From Vibrio sp. BS-M-Sm-2 (lineage in GTDB: Bacteria; Pseudomonadota; Gammaproteobacteria; Enterobacterales; Vibrionaceae), in assembly GCF_041504345.1 (NCBI RefSeq), contig NZ_CP167894.1:3348001-3412000 (forward strand): a stretch of 64,000 nt of DNA, written 5' to 3'. The notes under the pieces were generated by a model that saw only the letters and a list, made by a program, of their open reading frames with translations, was not told where the DNA came from and did not search any database. Position numbers and translations under genes: made by a program. This document shows positions 17,949-27,300 of this stretch, piece after piece (within the stretch, counting starts at the first letter, position 1; each line of letters starts with the position of its first letter).

Positions 17949-19040
17949 ACCATAGTCAGCGCGCAGTACATCAATGATCTCTTGCTTAGGATTTTCGCTC
18001 AGTACGATCTCCGCACCTGTGATTTTCGCTGCGATATCAAGGTAAGTGCGAGACAGAGACATTAGCGAATCAAGAGGCAGTTCATTGTCACGAGCCAATG
18101 CTTCACGTTCTGGCATGCGTTCTTTGTTCAAAAGAATGTCGGCATCAGGGAAGTAGTTAAGCAAGAACTGACGGAAGCCTTCTTTTGAATTCTCAACGAT
18201 GTTGCCGTTGTTGTATTCCTGAGTATCCCAAATGCGAGATGAATCTGGAGTGCCCACTTCATCCATGTAGATAAGCTTCTCTTTGCCTTGAGCATCGTTC
18301 ACGTAACCGAACTCGAACTTAGTGTCGACAAAGGTTTGGTCTACTTTCGCCAGTGCTTGACTGATCACGTTGAAGCCTTCTTTTAGCAGCTTCTCGTAAT
18401 GCGCGATGTCACTTGCTTGAGTAAAGTTGAACGCTGCAAAGTTATCTTCGATGTTGCTACGTGTGATGTTCACATCATCAGCTTCTGGAACGCCAGGAAT
18501 GCCTTTCAAAATCCCTTTTGTTGAAGGCGTGATCAGTAGCTCAGGCAACTTTTTGTCTTTCTCAAGGCCTTCAGGCATCTCGATACCACAGAATTCACGC
18601 TCGCCATTTGCGTAAGCACGCCACATAGAACCTGTGATGTATTGACGACAAATCGCTTCAATCATCACTGGGCGAGCTTTTTGTACAATCCATACGAACG
18701 GGTGAGGGATATCAAGAATATGACTGTCAGCAAGTCCGTTGTCTTTAAACAATTTGAACCAGTGGTTAGAGATAGCGTTCAGAGCCGCTCCCTTACCTGG
18801 AACACCTTTCAGATTCCCTTCACCACGCCAGATACAATCAAATGCAGAGATACGGTCACTGATCACCATGATTGCTAAAGGTGCATCTGGTGCTACATCG
18901 TAGCCTTTCTCTTTAATTAGTCGTTGGCTATCTTCTTCAGTTAACCAGTAAACCGAACGAACCTTGCCACTGTGGACAGGTTTATCAGTGCGGATTGGGA
19001 GGTCATCATTTACGGCAAGAACTTGATCAGCGAGGCTCAT
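17937..19040 (-). CDS. purC: Phosphoribosylaminoimidazole-succinocarboxamide (SAICAR) synthase
   Basis: The enzyme joins CAIR and aspartate in purine synthesis with ATP use. This is the longer Vibrio-type enzyme of 367 residues, versus 237 in E. coli. Recognisable features are the N-terminal [11 protein letters not shown], the [12 protein letters not shown] substrate loop, and [16 protein letters not shown] near the nucleotide site. AGGA precedes the ATG. The C-terminus (YGLID) is encoded by the octanucleotide repeat. A half-like purine box upstream is too poor to call as a PurR operator. Confidence 0.96.
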   Translation of the reverse strand: MSLADQVLAVNDDLPIRTDKPVHSGKVRSVYWLTEEDSQRLIKEKGYDVAPDAPLAIMVISDRISAFDCIWRGEGNLKGVPGKGAALNAISNHWFKLFKDNGLADSHILDIPHPFVWIVQKARPVMIEAICRQYITGSMWRAYANGEREFCGIEMPEGLEKDKKLPELLITPSTKGILKGIPGVPEADDVNITRSNIEDNFAAFNFTQASDIAHYEKLLKEGFNVISQALAKVDQTFVDTKFEFGYVNDAQGKEKLIYMDEVGTPDSSRIWDTQEYNNGNIVENSKEGFRQFLLNYFPDADILLNKERMPEREALARDNELPLDSLMSLSRTYLDIAAKITGAEIVLSENPKQEIIDVLRADYGLID

Positions 19041-19318
19041 TTAGACATTCCTATCTTTTATCAAACGTCATACAGAGAAGTGCAATGTGCACATGATTAG
19101 ACGGGCATTATACTCAATCTACTATTTGCTTCCAGAGAAAAAAGCAAACGATTGCTAAATCTATTGTTTAAATAAAAACCCCCGCCTAACAATCCGCTAA
19201 AAAATTGGCGAATTATAGGGCAGGGGAAGGCAGTATATTTGGACTGTGTTTTGGAGCTATGTTTTGTGAGCTCAAAGGTTAAGCTATGTTTGTTAGCTAA
19301 AAGGCTAAGCAAGGTAGC

Positions 19319-19726
19319 TTAGTGAATACGCTCTGAATTTGCATCCATAAAGAAGACTTCACATTGAAAACGTAACCCTAATGTTCTTAGGTACTGTTGG
19401 CTGAACTGATCAATCGATGCACTTGCAACAATCGCACTCGCATTCTTAGAGCGGATGGCTTTCTCGACCGTTTCAACTTCCGTCATCTGGTGAGAGGCTT
19501 TCATATGAATAACGCGGTCACAGCAAACATTATGTTGCTTAAGCTGCTTTGCCGATGGTCTTGGTGTTTGAGCTGTAAACAGTAACCACTGATGTTGATT
19601 GGACAGCAACGCCATTCTTGCAAACAACGCTTCCTCGTTTGAATTTTTGCTTTTACGAGAAACTGATGTAAATGCGCAGTGAACTAGCGGGCTAGAGTGT
19701 TGTGCTTTAACGTGTGCTTGAATCAT
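19319..19726 (-). CDS. sulA: SulA-like cell division inhibitor (SOS response)
   Basis: This 135-residue protein aligns with the core of SulA: HQWLLFTAQTPRPSAKQL corresponds to the SulA W-L...T segment and EVETVEKAIRSKNASAIV to its ETVE.A..TGN.S.V region. SulA binds FtsZ and blocks septation after DNA damage. The protein is shorter at the N-terminus than the 169-residue E. coli form. AAGGA precedes ATG 19726. A perfect LexA-type box 22 nt upstream strongly supports SOS control and therefore the assignment. Distance from E. coli SulA is large, so inhibition of FtsZ is inferred. Confidence 0.75.
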   Translation of the reverse strand: MIQAHVKAQHSSPLVHCAFTSVSRKSKNSNEEALFARMALLSNQHQWLLFTAQTPRPSAKQLKQHNVCCDRVIHMKASHQMTEVETVEKAIRSKNASAIVASASIDQFSQQYLRTLGLRFQCEVFFMDANSERIH

Positions 19727-19747
19727 TTTGCTGTCCTTATATACATG

Positions 19748-19763
19748 CTGTATGTGTATACAG
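19748..19763. promoter_or_regulatory. LexA (SOS) box upstream of sulA
   Basis: CTGTATGTGTATACAG matches the CTGT-N8-ACAG LexA consensus exactly and is AT-rich in the middle as expected. It lies 22 nt upstream of the sulA ATG. Confidence 0.85.
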
Positions 19764-19923
19764 TAGTTTTAGTTGCTTATAAGATCAAGCGTTTTTTGCG
19801 GGATTATTGGACGATTTCGTCTGATATTATGAATGAAATGCAATTAAGTCATTGAAATAATTTGATAAATTAAATTTGAATGAATTTGCTATTTTGTCTC
19901 ATAAGTTGAAAAAATGTGAGCTT

Positions 19924-19976
19924 TATACAGGTGTATACAGTGGTTTTGACAGAAAAGTACTGTATACACCTGTATA
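19924..19976. repeat. Perfect 18-bp inverted repeat with 17-nt spacer
   Basis: TATACAGGTGTATACAGT (19924-19941) and ACTGTATACACCTGTATA (19959-19976) are exact reverse complements. Each arm holds two TATACAG half-sites 10 bp apart. The left arm plus its flank (GTGTATACAGTGGTTTT) nearly repeats the SOS box flank (GTGTATACAGTAGTTTT). A TTGACA at 19946-19951 sits in the spacer. Confidence 0.9.
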
Positions 19977-20028
19977 GAGATAGAGATAGAGATAGAGATA
20001 GAGATAGAGATAGAGATAGAGATAGAGA
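19975..20028. repeat. Hexanucleotide microsatellite (TAGAGA)9
   Basis: Nine uninterrupted TAGAGA copies begin within the right arm of the inverted repeat. Such arrays change length by slippage. Confidence 0.95.
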
Positions 20029-20056
20029 TAGAAGATCTAAAACCACAGGCACAAAA

Positions 20057-20075
20057 AAAGCGCCTTAGGCGCTTT
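20057..20075. terminator. Terminator of the small Cys-rich gene
   Basis: AAAGCGCC-TTA-GGCGCTTT is an 8-bp stem; the minus strand continues with a run of T. Confidence 0.8.
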
Positions 20076-20095
20076 CTTATATTTCACGGTGTTGC

Positions 20096-20284
20096 TTATC
20101 TCAATGTCGCTTGGGAGAGTTTTGCTCTCATTTCCATTTCACCAATATTGAACTGGCGAACATCAATGGTTGCAATATCATTGCACTCTTTACATGCATG
20201 ATGACACTTACCATCTAGGTAGTCGTGCTTTTTAACTAGGCTTGGCTTTTTGCACCAATCACAAACGCCTTCTATTGTGAACAT
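20096..20284 (-). CDS. Small zinc-ribbon-like protein of unknown function
   Basis: The protein has 62 residues with a CDWC pair near the N-terminus and a CHHACKEC cluster about 20 residues later, spaced like a treble-clef or zinc ribbon. GAGGAG sits 6 nt before the ATG and a terminator follows the stop, so it is a real single-gene unit. I do not recognise the family. Possible roles as a nucleic-acid-binding or accessory protein are speculation. Confidence 0.7.
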   Translation of the reverse strand: MFTIEGVCDWCKKPSLVKKHDYLDGKCHHACKECNDIATIDVRQFNIGEMEMRAKLSQATLR

Positions 20285-20449
20285 ATTCTCTCCTCACCTG
20301 TTTAAGTCAGGTGTATTTTCGGCGCAAATTATGACACAAGTAAGACCCATTAGTTAATAGTTTGTTACCCGTTTTTGAGAGGGGGATCGATTGCAACACC
20401 AATAAAATCGATATCTTTGAGATCTAGAAAAATGAAGATGTGTATTTGT

Positions 20450-21556
20450 TTACGGTTTTGTAACATTTTGTAAAATGGTTTTTAGCGCATTGTTCAAACG
20501 TTTCATTTCTTCGTCACATCCGTGACCATCTGGATGGTAGATCTTTGATAGCTGTTTGTATCGGATCTTGATGCTTTTTTGGTCAGGGATTGAGCTAGGT
20601 GTGTAGCCAAATAGCGCGCAGGCCACCTGCAAATTACTCAGACCTTTACTGTTTTTCTGCTTCTTCAATTCGTGGAACATAGTGTGCAGCTGGCGTTTCT
20701 GCTGCTTAATCGTATGGTCCTTCGAGCTAAGCTGCGCTTCAAGTGATTGTTGTTGCTGTCGCGAATCACCTGACTTTAGAGCTTGTCTTTTTCTTAAGAT
20801 AACGAGAGTCGCAATGATGCTGATAATTGAAATCAACACGGTCAAGGCTGTGCCAATCAGATAGTCTGAATACGTTAGGTTGGAACGTGTCGCCTGCTCT
20901 TCGTATGGCAGAGGCGAAGGGAGAGTGCTTGCTCCCTGTTGATTAGATAGCCCTTGATTCGCGCTGGTTTTATTTTTGACGTTGTCGTTGAGCTTCTCAA
21001 TCGAAGAGATCTGCTTTGCACGTTGCTGATTGAATTGCGCTTCCAAAATACGGTTGTACCCCACTTCTGCTTGTGGATTATCTTTTAAGGCTGCTTCATA
21101 CCATAGCTGCGCTTCATCTAGCGGTTGAAGGAGGTCTTGTTCTAGCGAGGATTCGTAGATCTTTGCGACTTCGATAGGCGCGCGCTGGTTACCTTGCAAT
21201 GCTGCTTTAATAAACCATTCCAAAGCAAGCTTATTACTTTGTTCAACACCAGTTCCTGCCAAGTACCATTCGCCCAGTCTAAATTGCGCGTTTGGGTTAC
21301 CGCTTTCTGCTGATTGCGTGTACCAATATAATGCATCACTGGTGCTAAGAGGGACGTCAACACCCGATTCATAAGCTTGAGCTAATTGGTATTGAGAAAT
21401 GGGATCTTGAGGTTGTGATTCTAGCGAAAGCTCGTCATTACTTGCAGCGTGCACTAAATGTGGTGTGGCCAACGGTATCGTGGAAAAGATGAGGGCTAGA
21501 AATAGAGTTCTAAGCAGTGACGATGACAAAAAGTTGGATAGGATTAGGATAAGCAA
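20450..21556 (-). CDS. Sel1-repeat, membrane-anchored J-domain protein
   Basis: This 368-residue protein has an N-terminal hydrophobic segment (LRTLFLALIFSTIPLATP) ending in a signal-like VHAA site, then Sel1-type repeats (AQFRLGEWYLAGTGVEQ and neighbours, about 50-170), a transmembrane helix (YLIGTALTVLISIISIIATLV, about 230-250), a Gln-rich coiled stretch, and a C-terminal J domain with the HPD motif in KIYHPDGHG. The layout puts Sel1 repeats outside and the J domain in the cytosol, where it could recruit DnaK. The only start is TTG 21556, weakly supported, so the N-terminus is uncertain. Confidence 0.8.
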   Translation of the reverse strand: MLILILSNFLSSSLLRTLFLALIFSTIPLATPHLVHAASNDELSLESQPQDPISQYQLAQAYESGVDVPLSTSDALYWYTQSAESGNPNAQFRLGEWYLAGTGVEQSNKLALEWFIKAALQGNQRAPIEVAKIYESSLEQDLLQPLDEAQLWYEAALKDNPQAEVGYNRILEAQFNQQRAKQISSIEKLNDNVKNKTSANQGLSNQQGASTLPSPLPYEEQATRSNLTYSDYLIGTALTVLISIISIIATLVILRKRQALKSGDSRQQQQSLEAQLSSKDHTIKQQKRQLHTMFHELKKQKNSKGLSNLQVACALFGYTPSSIPDQKSIKIRYKQLSKIYHPDGHGCDEEMKRLNNALKTILQNVTKP

Positions 21557-21713
21557 AAGATAAGTCTCGTAAAAAAGCCCAGAGTCGATATGTCAGTATG
21601 AATACGCTTTATGGTTGTTGGTTATTAGTATTACATTAATTGAGTAACATAACTGATAAACAACTATATAGAGGTTAATTCAATAGATAAAGACGGACTG
21701 GGCTTTAATCGTG

Positions 21714-22379
21714 CTACTTAAGCGGCAAGATTTGAATTTCTACGCGACGGTTACAAGCACGACCTTGAGAGGTATTGTTGTCACATAGAGGGTAACGTTC
21801 ACCGTTACCACGAGCAATAGCACGACCTGCTGCAACGTCTTGAGAGATCAAGAATGCGCGAACAGATTCAGCACGACGCTCAGAAAGGATTTGGTTCGTC
21901 GATTCGCTACCAGTGCTGTCAGTGTGACCTTCAATCACTAGGCTAGTGTCTGGGTATTCAACGAGGATGCGAGCAACGCCGCGAAGGGTGTTGTGAATGC
22001 TTGATTCCAAAGCGTAAGAGCCAGAATCAAAACCGATGCCGTTTTCTAGGCGAAGTAGAAGTTGGTTCTCACCGACGCGTTCAACTTGAACGCCTGAATT
22101 CATTAGCTCTTCACGAAGGGCTGCTTCTTGTCGGTCAAAGTAGTAACCAATACCACCACCAACAGCCGCACCACCTGCTGCGCCGATAAGTGCACGTTTA
22201 CCACGGTCTTTAGAGTCACCAGTTGCAGCACCAGCAACGGCACCAGCGAGTGCACCAATTAGAGCGCCTTGAGTTGCAGAGTTAGTCTCAGATTCGCCAG
22301 TTGTCGCGTTTTGGCGTTGAGTTGCCTGACAACCCGTTAGAGCGACAGTAAGTGCTAGGGCTAGTGTGATTTTCTTCAA
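21714..22379 (-). CDS. OmpA family lipoprotein with glycine zipper (YiaD-like)
   Basis: From TTG 22379 (GGAG 8 nt upstream) the product is 221 residues, nearly the E. coli YiaD length of 219. The signal peptide KKITLALALTVALTGC ends in a lipobox cysteine. A glycine-zipper stretch follows (GALIGALAGAVAGAATGD and RALIGAAGGAAVGGGIGYY). The C-terminal OmpA domain (VIEGHTDSTGSE, NQILSERRAESV, CNRRVEI) binds peptidoglycan. An ATG 36 nt upstream would give a poor signal peptide. It tethers outer membrane to cell wall by family analogy. Confidence 0.88.
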   Translation of the reverse strand: MKKITLALALTVALTGCQATQRQNATTGESETNSATQGALIGALAGAVAGAATGDSKDRGKRALIGAAGGAAVGGGIGYYFDRQEAALREELMNSGVQVERVGENQLLLRLENGIGFDSGSYALESSIHNTLRGVARILVEYPDTSLVIEGHTDSTGSESTNQILSERRAESVRAFLISQDVAAGRAIARGNGERYPLCDNNTSQGRACNRRVEIQILPLK

Positions 22380-22522
22380 CGTATTTTCTCCATCATGTAC
22401 TACTGTCAAACGCATGAGTTACGAATGACAAACATATAGTCCTATAAATATTGTTGATGGTTTTAACAATCTGCTGAGGAAATGTAAAGAGCAAGCATTA
22501 TGATGTAGGTAAATGACATGCT

Positions 22523-23212
22523 CTACGATTTGGTGATTTTTTTAGCTGCCTGGGTGCCGCCAACAGGTCGATTAACAGACAATTTACGACCTTTCTTCAA
22601 ACCAACTTCATAATCAGCAGTAAGGTTTTTCATCGCTTCTTTGAGTTGTTGCTTGAACGTTTCGCGGTCTATATTTTTGAATTCTTTATCAATGTAGTTA
22701 TTGATCTTGTTGTTTGATTCGTCGTCTGGAGTGATGGTTGGCAGCTTTTCAAGCGCACCTTCTACCCAACCTGAAACAAACGAGTTAACGCGACGTGTCA
22801 CTTCTAAGGATCCTGTGCCTGAACCAGCAAAGCTATTTCTGAATTGGCCAGTGTGCTCATTCAGTTCGCGATAAATAATATCGAACGCAAAGGCTGCGAA
22901 GATAGCGCGATCGGCTTCACCAATGAACTCAACACGCTTAAGGCCTTTGTGATTCAGTAACACGGCTTCTACGCCAAACTTGGTGTTGATACCGCGAATA
23001 ACACGCAGCAGTGTAGAACTGATATTTGCAGGTAACAGGTGACTGGACTGAGTTTTCCCCATCTTGATAAATTCAATATCGTCTTTTTCGAGACCATATT
23101 TCAGCATCAAGTTATGCGCCATTTTTATCGCATTGGCAGCTTCATTGACGTTCGCAGAATTTCCAAGCTCAAGACACTTGGCAATTTTCTTTAGGGCTTT
23201 TTTCTTATCCAT
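22523..23212 (-). CDS. DUF2786 domain protein
   Basis: The protein has 229 residues from ATG 23212; the TTG two codons upstream is an alternative. The N-terminal DUF2786 segment is clear (IAKCLELGNSANVNEAANAI then MAHNLMLKYGLEKDDIE). The middle carries a metallopeptidase-like FIGEADRAIFAAFAFDIIY stretch seen in phage and plasmid relatives, and the C-terminus is lysine-rich. Biochemical function is unknown. It is monocistronic. Confidence 0.78.
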   Translation of the reverse strand: MDKKKALKKIAKCLELGNSANVNEAANAIKMAHNLMLKYGLEKDDIEFIKMGKTQSSHLLPANISSTLLRVIRGINTKFGVEAVLLNHKGLKRVEFIGEADRAIFAAFAFDIIYRELNEHTGQFRNSFAGSGTGSLEVTRRVNSFVSGWVEGALEKLPTITPDDESNNKINNYIDKEFKNIDRETFKQQLKEAMKNLTADYEVGLKKGRKLSVNRPVGGTQAAKKITKS

Positions 23213-23355
23213 CGACAATTTAATCAGTACCGCAAATTTTTAAAAGTCCAACATTTTACATGTTTTCGCGGGTAACAGAAAGGCAAAACTCGTTTGATGA
23301 CTCAGTGAGACGGGGAATATCGGACAGCAGAAGCTAGCTTGGTTACACAAACAAA

Positions 23356-23382
23356 AACGCCATCAAGAGCATTGATGGCGTT
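23356..23382 (-). terminator. Terminator of the DUF3334 gene
   Basis: AACGCCATCAA / TTGATGGCGTT, an 11-bp stem with a 5-nt loop, has a T run on the minus strand. Confidence 0.8.
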
Positions 23383-23421
23383 AGTGACTTGATTTTTTAG
23401 AGTGACTAGAGCATTAGCACG

Positions 23422-24105
23422 CTAGATACCCAGTTCATCGAGTAGATCTGCTGCAGAATCGTTGCCTGAGCTTTGTGCTGGCTTGTTTGATTCTTGCATT
23501 TTTTTCTGAGTTGCTTCAAGAATGCTATCCGGGCATTCGTCTTCTGCGATTTCAAATTCTTCCAACTGGATGAACTCTGTCTTATCCATTGCAAGCTCAA
23601 GATAGAAGATGTTGTTATTTGCAGTAGAGAAGGTCACACGGCGAGCTTGTGGGCGATCTAGGTTGGTATCAACAGACAAGTTCACTTGCTTGTTCAGCGC
23701 AAGCATCTTCGGTTGGTTTTGTGTGATGTTAGTTTGTAGCTCTTTACGGATCTTATTGGTGAAGTCACCAACCAATTGGTTCATCAATTCACCTAATACA
23801 TCACCTACTTCGTCTGAAGTATGAAGTACAGCGAGTTCGTTTTCAGGCATGCCCATATTGCGCATGTAATTGGTGTAGATCTCTAGCGCTGCTTTCGACG
23901 TAAAATTGATAACAACAAGACCAGAAAAACCGCCGTCAAACAGAACGAAGCAACCAAAGTCTGGCTTTAAGCTTGTCTTGTTGATCTTTTGAACCATGGC
24001 TGAATAGGACACCTGAGAAGCCGTCGCTGAAGTAAGTACGCTTGAGACTGATTGGCATAGTTTAAGAAGGATATCTTCAGTTGTGACTGTTTTGTTTTTT
24101 TTCAT
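23422..24105 (-). CDS. DUF3334 family protein, CheX/CheC-like
   Basis: The 227-residue protein fits DUF3334 of Vibrio and relatives. A helix reading DEVGDVLGELMNQLVGDF resembles the E..NM..G signature of CheC/CheX phosphatases, and the preceding FVLFDGGFSGLVVINF is compatible with that fold. This suggests a chemotaxis-like accessory role, but that is inference. The C-terminus is acidic and ends LLDELGI. No chemotaxis genes are adjacent. Confidence 0.75.
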   Translation of the reverse strand: MKKNKTVTTEDILLKLCQSVSSVLTSATASQVSYSAMVQKINKTSLKPDFGCFVLFDGGFSGLVVINFTSKAALEIYTNYMRNMGMPENELAVLHTSDEVGDVLGELMNQLVGDFTNKIRKELQTNITQNQPKMLALNKQVNLSVDTNLDRPQARRVTFSTANNNIFYLELAMDKTEFIQLEEFEIAEDECPDSILEATQKKMQESNKPAQSSGNDSAADLLDELGI

Positions 24106-24327
24106 TGTGATGTGCTCGTGGAGATGTCTTAAACAAAATGTTATTCAGTATATTGCTACTGAATTAAGACGAAAGTGACTATTTCTCCATTCTTGCACTG
24201 AGATTCTGATTTGATCACCTTTTTATATGATCTTAATAGTAGTAAAGTGACGAAATTCAAAGAAAATTATTAAAAATCTCAGATAACCCAATGCTGATAG
24301 GATCAGCGAAGTAGGGGCAGGAAGCAA

Positions 24328-27300
24328 ATGTTACCAAGACTTCAACTCAATGCTGATGTCGATCCAGTTGTCGTACGCTTTTTAGATGAACTAAAAACAG
24401 CGGGCTTTACTGGCGACATTGAATCTCAATATTCTAGCCGTTTGGCTGTGGCGACTGATAACAGTGTCTATCAGCAATTGCCGCAGGCGGTCATCCTTCC
24501 TAAAACAACGCAAGACGTTGTGCTTATCGGTAAAGTGGTTTCTAAATCCGCTTACGAACGTGTGACTTTCTCCCCTCGCGGTGGTGGTACGGGAACCAAC
24601 GGACAATCTTTAACAAAAGGTATCGTGGTTGACCTATCAAGATACATGAATAAGGTTCTTGAGATTAACGAGAAAGAAGGCTGGGTAAGAGTTCAGTCTG
24701 GTGTCGTTAAAGATCAATTGAATGATGCAGTTCGCCCTTATGGTTACTTTTTCTCTCCAGACCTTTCTACCAGTAACCGAGCAACTTTAGGCGGCATGAT
24801 CAATACCGATGCTTCGGGTCAAGGGTCATTGAAGTACGGTAAAACGTCAGACCATGTATTGTCGCTGCAAGCGGTGTTCGCAGATGGTTCATGTCTAGAA
24901 TCTGATTTATCACATGGCTTACCCGTTGAGGGTGAATTCGCTCACCATGCACTTGCGGTGACTGAGGCGGTTTGTAGAGACAAGCGCGCTCAAATCTTAG
25001 ATAAATTCCCTCCGCTGAACCGCTTCTTAACAGGCTATGACCTAAAGAACGCGATAAGTGAACAAGACGATAGCTTTGACCTGACTCGCGTTCTATGTGG
25101 CGCTGAAGGCTCGTTAGCATTCATTACAGAAGCAAAGTTAAACTTAACCAAGATTCCAAAAGCGCGCACACTGGTCAACGTCAAATACAACACGTTTGAT
25201 TCTGCGCTGCGTAATGCGCCGTTCATGGTAGAAGCTAAAGCGCTGTCTGTTGAAACGGTGGATTCAAGAGTATTGAACTTAGCGAAGCAAGATATTGTTT
25301 GGCACACCGTGAGCGACCTGCTGACCGATGTACCGAACAAAGAGATGCTTGGCATCAATATGGTTGAGTTTGCAGGTCAAGATGAAGCGGAAGTTGAACA
25401 GCAAGTTCAAGCGCTGACTGCGCGCCTTGAAACCATGGTTGAAAGCGAAGAAGCGGGCGTGATTGGCTTCCAAGTGTGTAGCGACTTGGCGAGCATTGGC
25501 CGAATCTACAACATGCGTAAGAAAGCGGTGGGTTTATTAGGTGCGGCGAAAGGCCGAGCTAAGCCAGTCGCTTTTGCGGAAGATACTTGTGTCCCACCTG
25601 AAAACTTGGCTGACTTCATCGCTGAGTTTAGAGTCCTGCTTGATTCAAAAGAGTTGAACTACGGCATGTTTGGTCACGTTGATGCTGGCGTTTTGCACGT
25701 TCGTCCAGCATTAGATTTGTGTGACCCGATGCAAGAAGCCTTGATGCATGAGGTCTCTGATGAAGTGGTTAAGCTGGTGGCGAAATACGGTGGCTTAATG
25801 TGGGGTGAACACGGTAAAGGCTTCCGTTCTGAGTATGGACCAGACTTCTTTGGTGAAGAGCTATTTACCGAATTAAGACGTGTTAAAGCGGCATTCGACC
25901 CGCACAACAAAATGAACCCTGGCAAGATCTGTACGCCCTTAGAAAGTGACGCTGAATTGGTGAAGGTCACTGATACTAAGCGTGGTTTCTACGATCGTCA
26001 GATCGACGTACAAGTTCGTGACAGCTTCAAGCAAGCGATGGAATGTAACGGTAACGGCTTGTGTTTCAACTACGATACGAGCTCGCCAATGTGTCCTTCA
26101 ATGAAAGTTACGGCTGACCGACGTCATTCACCGAAAGGCCGCGCAGGCTTGGTTCGAGAATGGTTGCGCCAACTGACTGAACAAGGTGTAGATATTCTCG
26201 ACCTTGAACAAGAAGCGTTGAAAGACAACACACCCGTTAAAACCATGGTTGAGCGTGTTCGCAACACGATGAACAAACGCCATGAGTACGATTTCTCGCA
26301 TGAAGTCCATGAAGCGATGAACGGTTGTCTTGCATGTAAAGCATGTGCGAGCCAGTGTCCGATCAAAGTTGATGTGCCGAGTTTCCGTTCACGATTCTTA
26401 AATATCTATTACTCTCGCTACCAACGTCCTGCGAAAGATTACTTGGTGGCTAATATCGAGACCATGCTGCCATTGATGGCGAAAGCGCCGAAAGTGGTGA
26501 ACGCAGCATTGGGTCAAAAGTGGATCCAAACCGCAACGGCTAAAACGATTGGTTATGTTGATGCACCACTGATGTCGGTGCCGACGCTAAAAAATCGTCT
26601 GTCAAATAAAGAGCTGCAACTCTTCGACTTACAGTATTTAGAAGGCTTGTCTTCTGAACAGAAGAAACAGCATGTGTTGATCGTTCAAGACCCGTTTACC
26701 AGCTTCTATGATGCAGAGGTGATTGAAGACTTCGTCACTCTGGCTCAAAAGCTTGGCAAAACACCAGTACTACTGCCGTTCAAACCGAATGGTAAAGCGC
26801 TGCACATCAAGGGTTTCTTAAATCGTTTTGCACGTGAGGCTAAATCGACTTCTGATTTCTTGTCGATGGTAGCTGACATCGGCATTCCTTTAGTGGGTGT
26901 CGATCCGGCGTTAGTACTTTGTTATCGCGATGAATATGTCGAGATCTTAGGTGACAAACGTGGCGACTTTGATGTGCTCACGGTGCATGAATGGTTAATG
27001 CCATCGTTGGGTGAATTCGAAGCGCGCTCATCAAGTGAAGAGATGTGGTACTTGTTCGCTCACTGTACTGAGAAGACCAAGATGCCAAACGCTGAAAAAG
27101 AGTGGGGCGCAATCTTTAAACACTTTGGTGCTGCGTTAACCAGTGTTCCTGTCGGCTGTTGTGGTATGGCGGGTACTTTTGGTCACGAAGTCGATAAGCT
27201 ACAAATGTCGAAAGACATATACGGTCTAAGTTGGAAGCCAAGGATGCAAGACTTACCGAAAGAGCGTTGCTTAGTGACAGGATATTCATGCCGAAGCCAA

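Larger units (their letters stand above)
19727..20056. other. Repeat-rich intergenic region upstream of sulA
   Basis: It contains the SOS box (19748-19763), an 18-bp inverted repeat (19924-19976) and a nine-copy hexanucleotide array (19975-20028), listed separately. No gene was found; apparent reading frames come from the array. Confidence 0.7.

Noticed and set aside
19041..19090. Possible PurR box upstream of purC
   Set aside because: Only one half (CAAACG) resembles the consensus; the second half does not match.
19097..19312. 71-codon minus-strand frame downstream of sulA
   Set aside because: No homology recognised, no ribosome site, and it covers a likely untranslated and terminator-bearing segment between sulA and purC.
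19870..20052. Minus-strand frame rich in alternating Leu-Ser
   Set aside because: It is only the translation of the hexanucleotide array and inverted repeat; no ribosome site or coding pattern.
21574..21706. AAAGCCCAG and CTGGGCTTT 115 nt apart, considered as a terminator
   Set aside because: The loop is far too long for an intrinsic terminator; it is probably chance or two separate signals.
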